Source of the DNA: Planctomycetota bacterium
GTDB taxonomy: Bacteria > Planctomycetota > Phycisphaerae > Phycisphaerales > UBA1924
Length of the DNA stretch: 52,895 nt
Direction of reading: 5' to 3'
NCBI GenBank assembly: GCA_003696675.1
Contig: RFGH01000226.1
Span: 1-52,895, forward strand
The notes beneath the pieces were generated by a model. That model saw nothing but the letters and a program-made list of their open reading frames with translations. It did no database searches and was not told where the DNA came from. The translations under genes were made by a program, and so were the position numbers. Positions 19,671 to 28,255 of this stretch are shown one piece after another (the stretch's first letter is position 1; each line of letters opens with the position of its first letter).

Positions 19671-20642
19671 TCAGGCCCGCGGGCCCGCGATCAGGCGGGA
19701 ACGCCGCCGGATGATGAACAGCAGCCCGCCCAGCCAGAGCAGGAAACCGACGCCGAAGGTGGCCAGGGGCGCAATGTAATCGGCGGGGCTGTTTGTCATG
19801 AACATCGCCGGGGAGATGTTGTTCATCGACCCGCCCCCGGACTGCACCAGCAGCGCGTCGCCCGGGAGGTTGTCCTGATAGGTGTATTCGTAGTCGAACG
19901 GGTTGGCCAGCGCGGTGTCCATGAGCACCTCGAGCTCGGCCGCGAACGCGGGCAGCCCGTCCTCCTCCTCCGGCGAGAGCCCGATCCCACGCAAGGCGGC
20001 GAGGGCGTCGTTGGCGCTGATTGAGATGCCGGTGCGCAGCTCGGCGCCGGATGCGTCGGTCATGACCCACTGGTTGACCGAAGCGTCGGCGAAGGCGATG
20101 GTCACCTCATCGTCGCCGCGTGAGAAGACGAAATCGATCGTGCCGGAATCGGGCGCGCCGCCCCACTGGCCGGCGACATCGAGATCAACCAAGAGCTCGA
20201 AGTCCGCGGTCGACACGTACTCGCCCAGGTCCGGGTCATAGGTGCGGGTGGGCCTGAAGGTGAAGTTCGAGTCGTAGCGGGTGTTGGTCAAGTTCCCGCG
20301 GAGACCCGACATCATGGTGATCATCGAGATGATGTAGAGAATCACCGAGGCGACGGTGGCGATGATGATGGTCCAGCCCATCAGGGCGGCGGGCAGCGAA
20401 CCGGCGGTTCGGACGATGTTGCGTCGGGTGACGATGCCCGCCTTGAGGAGATCGGCCCCGCATTCCGAGCAGCGGCCGCCGTCGAGGGTGGCCAGCTCGT
20501 ACCCGCAGGAGCCGCAGCCCGCCTCCCGGGGGGTGCCCGGCGGGGCCACGATCGCCCGCCAGACGGCGTTGCAGGACAGCCCGAACACCACCATGATAAG
20601 CCCGAGCCAGAGGAAGCCCATGAGCATGAAGCCGGCGATCAT
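19671..20642 (-). CDS. Membrane protein with N-terminal zinc ribbon and exported domain
   Basis: 323 residues, family not recognised. Helix one is GFMLMGFLWLGLIMVVFGLS. A cytoplasmic zinc ribbon follows (CGSCGYEL ... RCSECGADL). Helix two lies near GWTIIIATVASVILYIISMI. An acidic, beta-rich soluble domain of about 170 residues comes next. Helix three (YIAPLATFGVGFLLWLGGLLF) is followed by a basic tail RRRSR. It shares the ribbon-plus-membrane theme with the convergent gene at 18795 but with the ribbon at the other end, so they are not obvious duplicates. Confidence 0.7.
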   Translation of the reverse strand: MIAGFMLMGFLWLGLIMVVFGLSCNAVWRAIVAPPGTPREAGCGSCGYELATLDGGRCSECGADLLKAGIVTRRNIVRTAGSLPAALMGWTIIIATVASVILYIISMITMMSGLRGNLTNTRYDSNFTFRPTRTYDPDLGEYVSTADFELLVDLDVAGQWGGAPDSGTIDFVFSRGDDEVTIAFADASVNQWVMTDASGAELRTGISISANDALAALRGIGLSPEEEDGLPAFAAELEVLMDTALANPFDYEYTYQDNLPGDALLVQSGGGSMNNISPAMFMTNSPADYIAPLATFGVGFLLWLGGLLFIIRRRSRLIAGPRA

Positions 20643-20692
20643 GCGAGGATGCTACCGGAAAATGGGCGAATGACGCCGGATGAGATCGGAAC

Positions 20693-20721
20693 TTGGTAGG
20701 GATTTTCCCCTGTGGTACCAT
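20693..20721 (+). promoter_or_regulatory. Candidate sigma70-type promoter for the mini membrane-protein array
   Basis: TTGGTA at 20693-20698 and TACCAT at 20716-20721 are separated by exactly 17 bases. Each matches four of six consensus positions. The first ATG of the three-gene array is 82 bases downstream, and there is no competing gene on this strand. Confidence 0.4.
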
Positions 20722-20802
20722 ATTGGCGGCACGGGATGAAAGCGGACTACTCGGATTCCTAGAAATCAGAGGACGGGCCCCGTCCCGACGGAGGAGGCAG
20801 GC

Positions 20803-21036
20803 ATGGACTCACTGATCCACGATCTGATCAAAAACGAAGAAGCCTTCATCCCGCTTCTGATCTTCATCGGTGTGATCACGCTTGTGCTGATCAAGTCGGC
20901 CGCCCAGATCATGACCACCGCCGCCCGCGAGCGGACCAAACGGGAGATCGCGGCGTACATCGCCGAAGGCTCGATGTCGCCCGAGCAGGGCGAGCGCATT
21001 CTCAAGGCGGGCGACGACCGGCAGCGGCATTGCTGA
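20803..21036 (+). CDS. Mini membrane protein, array member 1
   Basis: 77 residues: a short polar N-terminus, one membrane helix (FIPLLIFIGVITLVLI, about 15-30), a basic juxtamembrane stretch, and the C-terminal motif KREIAAYIAEGSMSPEQGER. That motif is repeated almost unchanged in the next two genes. A strong GGAGGAGG site precedes the ATG. The motif is reminiscent of SHOCT-type short C-terminal helix pairs but is not a clear match. The helix plus basic region predicts a cytoplasmic C-terminal domain. Function is unknown. Confidence 0.8.
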   Translation: MDSLIHDLIKNEEAFIPLLIFIGVITLVLIKSAAQIMTTAARERTKREIAAYIAEGSMSPEQGERILKAGDDRQRHC

Positions 21037-21055
21037 ACACGCAGAGGGGCACAGA

Positions 21056-21283
21056 ATGGACTTCAGTCACGACAACCTGATCCCGATCGTCGGCATCATC
21101 GCCGGATGCAGCGTCGCAGGCATCGCGATCATCTTCGGGTGCGTGCAAGCCATTGCCAACCGGCGGCAGCGTGAGCAGTCCCGTCGGGAGATCGCAGCCT
21201 ATGTCGCCGAGGGTTCGATGTCGCCCGATGATGCCGAGCGCATTCTTCGCGCGGAGACGCCGTCGTCCGGCAAGTGCGGATGA
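21056..21283 (+). CDS. Mini membrane protein, array member 2
   Basis: 75 residues: one membrane helix (IVGIIAGCSVAGIAIIFGC), then NRRQREQSRREIAAYVAEGS and MSPDDAERILRA. It is a paralogue of the genes at 20803 and 21308, with the helix free to diverge and the C-terminal motif constrained. It starts 19 bases after the first member, preceded by AGAGGGG. Likely one transcript. Confidence 0.8.
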   Translation: MDFSHDNLIPIVGIIAGCSVAGIAIIFGCVQAIANRRQREQSRREIAAYVAEGSMSPDDAERILRAETPSSGKCG

Positions 21284-21307
21284 TCGCCCACGCGGAGGGA
21301 CCCACCG

Positions 21308-21520
21308 ATGGAAGTGTTGACTCTGGGCGCTGAGGAGGTCGCCGGTCTGTTCATGCTGACCAGCGTGGCGATCTTCGGCATCTCTGCGGGCGTGGCCCAC
21401 TCGATGTACAAGACACGCCAGCGCGAACAGACCAAGCGGGAGATCGCCGCGTACGTCGCCGAAGGCTCGATGACTCCCGAACAGGGCGAACGACTTCTTC
21501 GCGCCGGCGGCGAGCAGTGA
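21308..21520 (+). CDS. Mini membrane protein, array member 3
   Basis: 70 residues: helix GLFMLTSVAIFGISAGVA, then RQREQTKREIAAYVAEGSMT and PEQGERLLRA. It is the third tandem paralogue, 24 bases after the second, with GGAGGG before the ATG. The RQREQ(S/T) segment is shared with member 2 but replaced by ARERT in member 1, so 2 and 3 are probably the most recent duplicates. It converges on the glycogen debranching enzyme gene after 12 bases. Confidence 0.8.
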   Translation: MEVLTLGAEEVAGLFMLTSVAIFGISAGVAHSMYKTRQREQTKREIAAYVAEGSMTPEQGERLLRAGGEQ

Positions 21521-21532
21521 CTCCGGCCCGGC

Positions 21533-23626
21533 TCACGCCGGGCGCAGCGCCAGCGTGAGCCCGCGGAGCGTCTCGGCGATCGACCAGGCCTGGGCGGGGC
21601 AGCCGTCGAACCGGTGCCGCCCTTCCGGTCCGGGTTCGGCGTCGGCGATCTCGGCGAGCTGACCGACCGAGTCCCGATCCAACTCCTCGCAGAGGCCAAC
21701 CAGGAGCCCCGCGGCCTGCTGCCTGGACTCGGGCGAGAACCCCTCGCTGCGCATCAGCGCCTCGCAGTATGAGCCGAGCAGCCACGGCCAAACGGTGCCG
21801 TTGTGATAGGCACGGTCGCGGTCGAACAGCCATCCGACATACTTCGGCTCATAGCGCGGCGAGTTGGGCGCCAGTGTTCGCAGCCCCGCGGGGGTCAGCA
21901 GGTGCTCGCGCACCACGCGGACCACCGCGCGGCGGTCGTCCGGTTCGAGCGGGCTGTGCTCGAGACTGGCCGCGAAAATCTGGTTGGGTCGGACATCCTG
22001 CGAGCGTTCCCACCGAGAGGTCCGCGGGCCCGGCACGGGCGTGAGGCAGTCGGTCAGTCCCCCGAACGGCCCGCCGAGGAACGCCTCGCGAAACGATCGA
22101 GCCGCCCGATCGGCATGGGCTCGGAGGTTGGCGGCCAGCGTCGCGTCATCCGCGTTGCACGCCAGGGCCAGTGAACACAGTCCGTGGACCCAAAGAGCGT
22201 TGACCTCGACCGGCTTGCCATGGCGTGGAGTGAAGACCACCCCGTCGCGTTTGGCGTCCATCCAGGTCAGCTGCGTTTCGCTGGTCCCGGCGGAAACGAG
22301 CCCGTCGATCGGATCCACCCGGATGCTGTAATCGGTGCCGTCGAGGTAGGCACGCACCACACGCTCGCAGGCGGGGCGGAGCTCGGCCGTGAAGCGGGCC
22401 TGATCGCCGGTGGCTTTGAGCCACTGGACACATGCGTGGATGAACCACAGGGAGGCATCGACAGTGTTGTAGTGGGCCGGGCCGGCGTGGTCGTCGAACC
22501 GGTTGGGGATCAGCCCGCGCCGCTGGGCACCCGCGAATGTACGCAGCACATCGAACGCCTCGGCGTGCCGACCGGTGGCGAGCAGCAGGCCCGGCAGGGC
22601 GATCATGGTGTCCCGCCCCCAGTCCGCGAACCAGGGATAACCGGCGATCACGGTGGTCCCGCCGGGTGCACCCCCGGCCCGACGGACGATGAAGGCGTCC
22701 GCTGCCGCGGCGAGCTGGGCCAGCCGTGACCGAGCCGCGGCGTCCCCTGCGTGGCGGGTGAGCGTGAGCACCGATTCGATCATGGCCCGGCGTCGGCGGC
22801 GACGAGCGTCCCGGGCATCGGTCCAGCCTTCCCGACCGGTCGCGTCGGTGGTGGCGATCAACTCGACGCTTCCGGGTCCCTGGGCGACGAACACACCCGG
22901 GCAGAACCAGTCCTCATGGTCATCGAGCCCGCGGTCCCGCTCGATCATCAGGTCCACGCCCCGCCAGGTCGTCGGAACGAGGTTGAACTCCTCGGCACCG
23001 CGGGCGGTCAGGTGCAAGCCGAGCTCGCGGCGTGCCACCACCACCCCGGGGGCGCCGGACAAGCCGGGCAGCTCGCGGGCGGTGATGTCGTGCTCGTGGC
23101 CCGTGAGCAGGGCGTGGAAGTCCCGGAGGGCAACCAATGGGCGGAGTTCGAGCCGGGCATCGACCCCTTCGGGCAGGTCATAGCGGATCAGGGCGGCGTT
23201 GCGACCGTCGGCCAGCTCGATGCTCTTGCGGACCCGCACCGGGCCGCGGGGACCGGGCAGTTCAAAGGTCCATCGCACCCGGTCTTCCTTTTCGAAGAGG
23301 ACGAGGTGGGGATGGGTTTGTGGCCGGTCCGACGAATCGACGAAGTGGAAGAGGCTCAGGCGGTGCTCGGACGCGGCACCCGCGGGGTCAAGGACGATCA
23401 GATCGTCCACGGCCGCCAGGGTCAGCATGCGGAGGACGGGCGGAGACATCGCGGCGACGAGCACGCCGTGGTAGCGTCGGGTGGGGATGCCGGCGACGGT
23501 CCCCATGGCGAAGCCGCCGAGTCCGTTGGCGAGAAGCCACTCACGCTGGATCGGGGCGGACCCCGGCGACCGGGGGTCGATGGTCCAGACGGGGTGCTCA
23601 TCGAGGACGGGGGCGTGAGGGGCCAT
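21533..23626 (-). CDS. Glycogen debranching enzyme (amylo-alpha-1,6-glucosidase, GH133-type)
   Basis: A 697-residue cytoplasmic enzyme. The N-terminal GDE_N beta domain starts REWLLANGLGGFAMGTVAGI and has RRYHGVLVA. The C-terminal (alpha/alpha)6 GDE_C catalytic domain contains AGYPWFADWGRDTMIALPGL, NTVDASLWFIHA, TSETQLTWMDAK and YHNGTVWPWLLGSYCEAL. It removes alpha-1,6-linked glucose branch stubs from glycogen or limit dextrin. Length fits the archaeal/bacterial single-activity type rather than the bifunctional eukaryotic enzyme. The start ATG lacks a good ribosome site. It is divergent from guaB. No other glycogen gene is adjacent. Confidence 0.93.
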   Translation of the reverse strand: MAPHAPVLDEHPVWTIDPRSPGSAPIQREWLLANGLGGFAMGTVAGIPTRRYHGVLVAAMSPPVLRMLTLAAVDDLIVLDPAGAASEHRLSLFHFVDSSDRPQTHPHLVLFEKEDRVRWTFELPGPRGPVRVRKSIELADGRNAALIRYDLPEGVDARLELRPLVALRDFHALLTGHEHDITARELPGLSGAPGVVVARRELGLHLTARGAEEFNLVPTTWRGVDLMIERDRGLDDHEDWFCPGVFVAQGPGSVELIATTDATGREGWTDARDARRRRRRAMIESVLTLTRHAGDAAARSRLAQLAAAADAFIVRRAGGAPGGTTVIAGYPWFADWGRDTMIALPGLLLATGRHAEAFDVLRTFAGAQRRGLIPNRFDDHAGPAHYNTVDASLWFIHACVQWLKATGDQARFTAELRPACERVVRAYLDGTDYSIRVDPIDGLVSAGTSETQLTWMDAKRDGVVFTPRHGKPVEVNALWVHGLCSLALACNADDATLAANLRAHADRAARSFREAFLGGPFGGLTDCLTPVPGPRTSRWERSQDVRPNQIFAASLEHSPLEPDDRRAVVRVVREHLLTPAGLRTLAPNSPRYEPKYVGWLFDRDRAYHNGTVWPWLLGSYCEALMRSEGFSPESRQQAAGLLVGLCEELDRDSVGQLAEIADAEPGPEGRHRFDGCPAQAWSIAETLRGLTLALRPA

Positions 23627-23739
23627 AGAACGCGAACAGTATCGGCCCCGCGGGCGATTTCGCGGAAGGAAAGCCGGTTTCTCACCCGGATAGGGCCGGC
23701 TTGCGTTGACGGGTCCCGCCCCACCTGCGAAACTTATCT

Positions 23740-25341
23740 ATGGCGACCCTCACCAATCCCAGTAACACTTCTCCCACCTCCACCCATACAGGCGGCATTC
23801 CCGACATCCACGGGGCGGTCTCGCCGGAGGATGTGGTCCGCGAGAAGATCGTGGCCGAAGGGATCACCTTCGATGATGTGCTGCTGATCCCGCAGCGGTC
23901 GGGCGTGATGCCGGCCGACGCGGACACCTCAACAAGCCTGACGCCCAACATTCGGCTGAACATCCCGATGCTGTCGGCCCCGATGGACACAGTGACGGAG
24001 TCTGACCTGGCGATCGCGCTGGCTCAGGAGGGCGGGATCGGGTTCATCCACAAGAACCTCTCGATCGAAGCGCAGGCCCGCGAGGTCGCGCAGGTGAAGC
24101 GGTCGGCCAACGGCGTCATCACCGACCCCATCACGCTTGGGCCGGACGATACCGTCGGGCACGCCAAGGACCTGATGTACACGCACTCGGTGTCGGGCTT
24201 CCCGATTACTGAGGACGGCGGGCGCGAGCTGCGGAGCAAGGGCAGGCTCCTAGGCATCCTGACACGCCGGGATCTGAAGTTCGCCGATGCGGACTCGACC
24301 CGGATCCGCGAGGTGATGACGACCAAGAACCTCGTCACCGCGCCCGCCGGCACCACCCTCGGCGAGGCCGAGGGCATCCTGAACAAGCACAAGGTCGAGA
24401 AGCTGCTCATCGTCGACAACGACGGGCGTTTGGCCGGGCTGATTACGATGCGCGACATCGAGCGGCTGAGCCGATTCCCGATGGCGTGCGTCGACGCCCG
24501 CGGGCGCCTGCGCTGCGGCGCCGCGGTGGGCCCCGGTCAGTTCGAGCGGGTCGAGGCGTTGCTCGCGGCCGAGGTGGATGTGATCGTGGTCGACACCGCG
24601 CACGGGCATTCGGAGAATGTGATCAACTCGGTACGCGAGATCAAACGGCGTTACGACATCGAGGTGGTGGCGGGCAACATCGCCACGGCCGAGGCGGCCC
24701 GCGATCTGGCCGAGGCCGGGGCCGACGCGGTCAAGGTGGGCATCGGGCCGGGCTCGATCTGCACGACGCGCGTCGTCACCGGCGTGGGCATGCCGCAGGT
24801 CACGGCGATTATGAACGCCGTGGCGGGGGTGCGATCCAGCGGGCGGAACATTCCCGTGATCGCCGACGGCGGCATCCGGCTCTCGGGCGACATCGCCAAG
24901 GCGCTGGCCGCCGGAGCCAACTGCGTGATGATGGGCTCGCTGTTCGCCGGGCTGGACGAGTCACCGGGAGAACTGGTGATCTCGGGCGGTCGCCGCTTCA
25001 AGAGCTATCGGGGCATGGGCTCGGAGGGCGCGATGTCCGCCGGCTCGGCCGACCGGTATCGCCAGGCGGACAAGCTGGACAGCAAGGGCAAGCCAACACA
25101 GAAGTTCGTGCCCGAGGGTGTAGAGGGGCTGGTGCCCTATCGCGGGCCGCTGAACGAGTTCGTGTACCAGCTGGTCGGCGGGCTTCGGAGCGCGATGGGC
25201 TACTGCGGCTGCCGCACGCTGGGCGAGCTGCACGAACGGGCCCGATTCGTCAGGGTCTCGGGGGCGACTGTGGTCGAGAACCACCCGCACGACATCCGGA
25301 TCACGAAAGAAAGCCCCAACTACACGCACGACACGCGCTGA
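23740..25341 (+). CDS. guaB: Inosine-5'-monophosphate dehydrogenase
   Basis: A 533-residue IMPDH, the NAD-dependent first step of GMP synthesis. After a 35-residue Ser/Thr/Pro-rich N-terminal extension comes [15 protein letters not shown]. Two CBS domains form the Bateman insertion (about residues 130-250). The catalytic Cys is in [13 protein letters not shown]. The flap region has [11 protein letters not shown], then [12 protein letters not shown]. No ribosome site precedes the ATG; the upstream bases are CGAAACTTATCT, and a TTGACG lies about 30 bases upstream. Either a leaderless message or a downstream start is possible. Confidence 0.95.
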   Translation: MATLTNPSNTSPTSTHTGGIPDIHGAVSPEDVVREKIVAEGITFDDVLLIPQRSGVMPADADTSTSLTPNIRLNIPMLSAPMDTVTESDLAIALAQEGGIGFIHKNLSIEAQAREVAQVKRSANGVITDPITLGPDDTVGHAKDLMYTHSVSGFPITEDGGRELRSKGRLLGILTRRDLKFADADSTRIREVMTTKNLVTAPAGTTLGEAEGILNKHKVEKLLIVDNDGRLAGLITMRDIERLSRFPMACVDARGRLRCGAAVGPGQFERVEALLAAEVDVIVVDTAHGHSENVINSVREIKRRYDIEVVAGNIATAEAARDLAEAGADAVKVGIGPGSICTTRVVTGVGMPQVTAIMNAVAGVRSSGRNIPVIADGGIRLSGDIAKALAAGANCVMMGSLFAGLDESPGELVISGGRRFKSYRGMGSEGAMSAGSADRYRQADKLDSKGKPTQKFVPEGVEGLVPYRGPLNEFVYQLVGGLRSAMGYCGCRTLGELHERARFVRVSGATVVENHPHDIRITKESPNYTHDTR

Positions 25342-25479
25342 GCGGCACGCGGTGCGGAAAATCGAACGGACCTTTGAGTCCTGAAAAGAACCGCACCGGT
25401 TGGCCGAACATAATGCAAGCAGATCGATTCGCACCACGGGGCGACGCGCCTTGCCGCGCCCGCCCGGAAAGGAACCGGC

Positions 25480-26310
25480 ATGACGGCACTTCAGAGCGGC
25501 AATCCGGCGATGCGTGTGCTCGAGCGTTGGGACGAGGCGGCGTTGAACGCCGACGCACGGCCGAAGGCCATGACCATCGGCGGGACGGTGACGGCAACGG
25601 CCATCCTGCTCGCGATCGTCGGGGCGGTGGGCGTGCTCGTGTTCCAGCAGCTGACCCAAACGGCACGGGCTTCGTTGAGCACCACCGGTTCGATCGCGTT
25701 CCCGGCGTGGGCCTGGCCGGCGCTGCTTGGCGGCATGATCGGCGGCCTCGTGTTCTCGCTGATCATCGCGTTCAAGCCCAAGACCGCCCCGTTCCTCGCG
25801 CCCATCCATGCGGGCCTTGAGGGTGTCTTCGTGGGAGCGCTGAGTTTCATCATCCCCGCCCAGTTTCTTGGCGGAGAGCAGGCGCTTGGAGGCGAGATGA
25901 CGACCCTTGTCATCCAGGCGATGCTGGCGACCTTCGGTATCTGTGCCGCCATGCTGCTGGGCTATGCGAGCGGCATCCTCCGACTGGGCGGCTTCGCGAA
26001 GAAGATGGTTATCACACTGTCCGTGGGCCTGATGATCTATGTCGCGCTGCTTTGGATCCTGAGCATGTTCGGCGTGGGCATCTGGAACGGCTTCGCCGAC
26101 ACCGGCATGCTCGGCATCGCCTTCACGGGTGTGTGCCTCGGGCTTGCGTCGCTCTACCTGCTGCTGGACTTCGAGTTCATCGAAGAGGGCGTGAAAGCCG
26201 GAGCCCCAAAGTACATGGAGTGGGTTGGCGCGTGGGGCCTGATGGTCACCCTGGTGTGGGTGTACATCGAGGTGCTGCGCCTCCTGAGCAAGCTCCGCTC
26301 GAACGACTGA
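25480..26310 (+). CDS. Bax inhibitor-1/YccA family membrane protein
   Basis: A 276-residue protein with seven membrane helices after a cytoplasmic N-terminus of about 28 residues. The family pattern is visible: TVTATAILLAIVGAVGVLVF, a helix-loop with VFVGALSFIIPAQFLGGE, the later helices, and a C-terminal end with DFEFIEEGVKAGAPKYMEWV and WVYIEVLRLLSKL. The Asp/Glu residues of the last loop are those implicated in pH-dependent Ca2+ leak in BsYetJ. The start has GGAAAGGA ahead of the ATG. An intrinsic terminator follows 29 bases after the stop, so it is probably monocistronic. Confidence 0.93.
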   Translation: MTALQSGNPAMRVLERWDEAALNADARPKAMTIGGTVTATAILLAIVGAVGVLVFQQLTQTARASLSTTGSIAFPAWAWPALLGGMIGGLVFSLIIAFKPKTAPFLAPIHAGLEGVFVGALSFIIPAQFLGGEQALGGEMTTLVIQAMLATFGICAAMLLGYASGILRLGGFAKKMVITLSVGLMIYVALLWILSMFGVGIWNGFADTGMLGIAFTGVCLGLASLYLLLDFEFIEEGVKAGAPKYMEWVGAWGLMVTLVWVYIEVLRLLSKLRSND

Positions 26311-26338
26311 AAACACGCCATACGGATCACCAATCAAG

Positions 26339-26363
26339 CCCCGGGCCACGCCCGGGGTTTTTT
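26339..26363 (+). terminator. Intrinsic terminator after the Bax-inhibitor-1 family gene
   Basis: A perfect eight-base-pair stem CCCCGGGC / GCCCGGGG with a three-base loop CAC is followed by TTTTTT. Confidence 0.9.
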
Positions 26364-26415
26364 CGTGCGCGGCGTGTGTTAGACTGCACCGGACCACGCA
26401 GGGGAGGGAAGGAAC

Positions 26416-26703
26416 ATGCTCGGATGTCTGCTGGTGCTCGGCGCGATGGTGATGCCGCGGATTCTGCTGTTCGTGTACTGGATCACGGGCAGCTTCGCGA
26501 AGGCGGACACCTGGGAAACATGGTGGTGGCCGCTGCTGGGCTTTGTCTTCCTACCCGCGACCACGCTGGCGTACGGGCTGTGCCATGTGTACGGCGGGGG
26601 CGAGTTCAGTTTCTGGTGGATGGTTGCGATGGTGGTCGCGGTGATTTACGACCTGAGTTCGCACGGCTCCGCCGGAGCGAAAGGCTCGGAGCGGAAGGCC
26701 TGA
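26416..26703 (+). CDS. Small three-helix membrane protein
   Basis: 95 residues with three hydrophobic segments (about 2-22, 35-55 and 66-82) and a short polar C-terminus. Tryptophans cluster at the membrane edges (WETWWWPLLG, FWWMV). It is not recognised as a named family. GGGAGGGAAGG precedes the ATG. A TAGACT lies about 30 bases upstream, just after the terminator, and may be its -10 element. It converges on ychF. Confidence 0.7.
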   Translation: MLGCLLVLGAMVMPRILLFVYWITGSFAKADTWETWWWPLLGFVFLPATTLAYGLCHVYGGGEFSFWWMVAMVVAVIYDLSSHGSAGAKGSERKA

Positions 26704-26709
26704 CGCCGG

Positions 26710-27813
26710 TCAGCGGCTGAAGAGGAAGTGGCAGACATCGGCGTCCTGCATGACATAATCCTTGCCCTCGATGCGCATCTTGCCCGCTTCCTTGATGGCC
26801 TTCTCCGTCTTGTACTGCTCGAGGTCGGCGACGGAGTAGCACTCGACGCGGATGAAACCTTTCTCGAAATCGCTGTGGATGACGCCGGCGGCCTGGGGGG
26901 CCTTGCAGCCTTGGGGGATGGTCCAGGCTCGGACCTCCTTTTCGCCCGCGGTGTAGTAGGACTGATAGCCCAACAGGCGGTAGGCCGCACGAGCGAGTTT
27001 GTTCAACGCCGGCTCGTCCATGCCCATGTCCTTGAGTATCTCTACCTTGTCCTCGGCATCGAGTTCGGAGAGCTCGCTCTCGATCCGGGCGCAGACGGGA
27101 ACGACCTCCGATCCGACGGACTCGGCGTACTCGCGGACCCGCTGGGCGAGCGGGCCCTGGCCGGTGACATCGTCGTCGTCGACATTCGCCAGGTACAGCA
27201 TCGGCTTGAGGGTGATCAGCCCGAGCCCGCGGAGGGCTTTCTTCTGGTCCGGGTCGGCCACTTCGAGCGTGCGGGCGGGCTTGCCGTCTTCGAGCACGGG
27301 AACGAGCCTCTCGAGCACCGCGAGCCGGGCCTTGGCGTCGCGGTCATTGCCGCGGGCGGCCCGTTCGGCCTTGGCCTTGGCCGACTCGCAGGTCTGCAGA
27401 TCGGAGAGGATCAGTTCCTGCTCGATCGTGAGGATGTCGCGGATGGGATCCACGGAACCGTCGACATGGGTGATGTCCTCGCCGCCCGGGGCCTTCTCGA
27501 AGCAACGGACGACCTGGATGATGGCGTCGACATCGCGGATGTGGCCCAGGAAGGCGTTGCCCTTGCCTTCGCCCTTGGACGCGCCGCGGACGAGCCCGGC
27601 GATGTCCACCAGCTCGAGCACCGCGGGCACGACCTTCTGGGTCTTGATATAGCGTTGGATGATCTCCAGACGCGGATCGGGGATGGGAACCACGCCGACA
27701 TTCGGGTCGATGGTGGCGAACGGGTAGTTGGCGGCCAACGCGCCGGCGTTGGTCAGCGCGTTGAACAGGGTGGATTTGCCGACATTGGGCAGCCCGACGA
27801 TCCCGGCCTTCAT
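26710..27813 (-). CDS. ychF: Redox-regulated ATPase YchF (Obg family)
   Basis: A 367-residue YchF/OLA1 homologue, a universally conserved, ribosome-associated P-loop protein that prefers ATP. G1 is GLPNVGKS, the NYPF(A)TIDPN switch follows, and the G3 region is [14 protein letters not shown]. The nucleotide-specificity motif reads NVDDDD where the common form is NVDE, so the acidic residue is Asp. The C-terminal TGS domain ends [13 protein letters not shown], typical of the family. GGAG is placed before the ATG. Confidence 0.95.
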   Translation of the reverse strand: MKAGIVGLPNVGKSTLFNALTNAGALAANYPFATIDPNVGVVPIPDPRLEIIQRYIKTQKVVPAVLELVDIAGLVRGASKGEGKGNAFLGHIRDVDAIIQVVRCFEKAPGGEDITHVDGSVDPIRDILTIEQELILSDLQTCESAKAKAERAARGNDRDAKARLAVLERLVPVLEDGKPARTLEVADPDQKKALRGLGLITLKPMLYLANVDDDDVTGQGPLAQRVREYAESVGSEVVPVCARIESELSELDAEDKVEILKDMGMDEPALNKLARAAYRLLGYQSYYTAGEKEVRAWTIPQGCKAPQAAGVIHSDFEKGFIRVECYSVADLEQYKTEKAIKEAGKMRIEGKDYVMQDADVCHFLFSR

Positions 27814-27924
27814 CGCTCGCTCCGCGTGGAAATCAGGGTGGTCCGGGGCGGGCGCCCCGGGCCGCGATGATAGGCGGCGGAACCCGATTGGCCGTTCGGA
27901 GACGGAAGATGGGGTAAGGGCCGC
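27814..27924. other. Intergenic, nothing recognised
   Basis: The stretch between the ychF start and the dockerin relic holds only the ychF leader. I see no gene, hairpin or repeat in it. A similar empty stretch lies at 28081-28255 between the relic and the intact dockerin-type gene. Confidence 0.5.
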
Positions 27925-28080
27925 TCAGAGGCCGCAGTCGTTGTAGAGCTGGAGATAGACGGCGATATCGAAGAATTGCTAGATCGCCTCGATGTTGCCG
28001 AACAATCCGGGCGGGTGAATGTCGGCGGCACAGTCAGGGTTGGTATCGCAGGGCCATAGAGCACGAAATGGAAATGGGCG
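27925..28080 (-). pseudogene. Relic 3' end of a GC-type dockerin gene
   Basis: Reading the minus strand to the TGA at 27927-27925 gives PDCAADIHPPGLFGN, then IEAI, an in-frame TAG at 27981-27979, then QFFDIAVYLQLYNDCGL and stop. This matches the repeat unit of the neighbouring intact gene (CPADLAPPVGVLNIFDIQAY ...). In another frame just upstream the strand reads FHFVLYGPA, parallel to QFYMILYSPG immediately before the repeats in the intact protein, so at least one frameshift and one nonsense codon have accumulated. It is a decayed tail of a second dockerin-type secreted protein. No matching 5' part is left in the window. Confidence 0.7.
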
Positions 28081-28255
28081 TCGTGCCGGTGTACGGCTCG
28101 ATCCGTCGCGCACGCCGATATGCGGTAGAGCACTGTGCGTGGGGCATGATGTCTCTCCTCATGCCGTCCGATCCGAAGCGTGAACGGGGTCGGTTCCGAG
28201 ATCTCACGACTGAAGCCCCCCGCCCCGGCGTCGGCCCGGGCGGGAGAGAGAAGAG

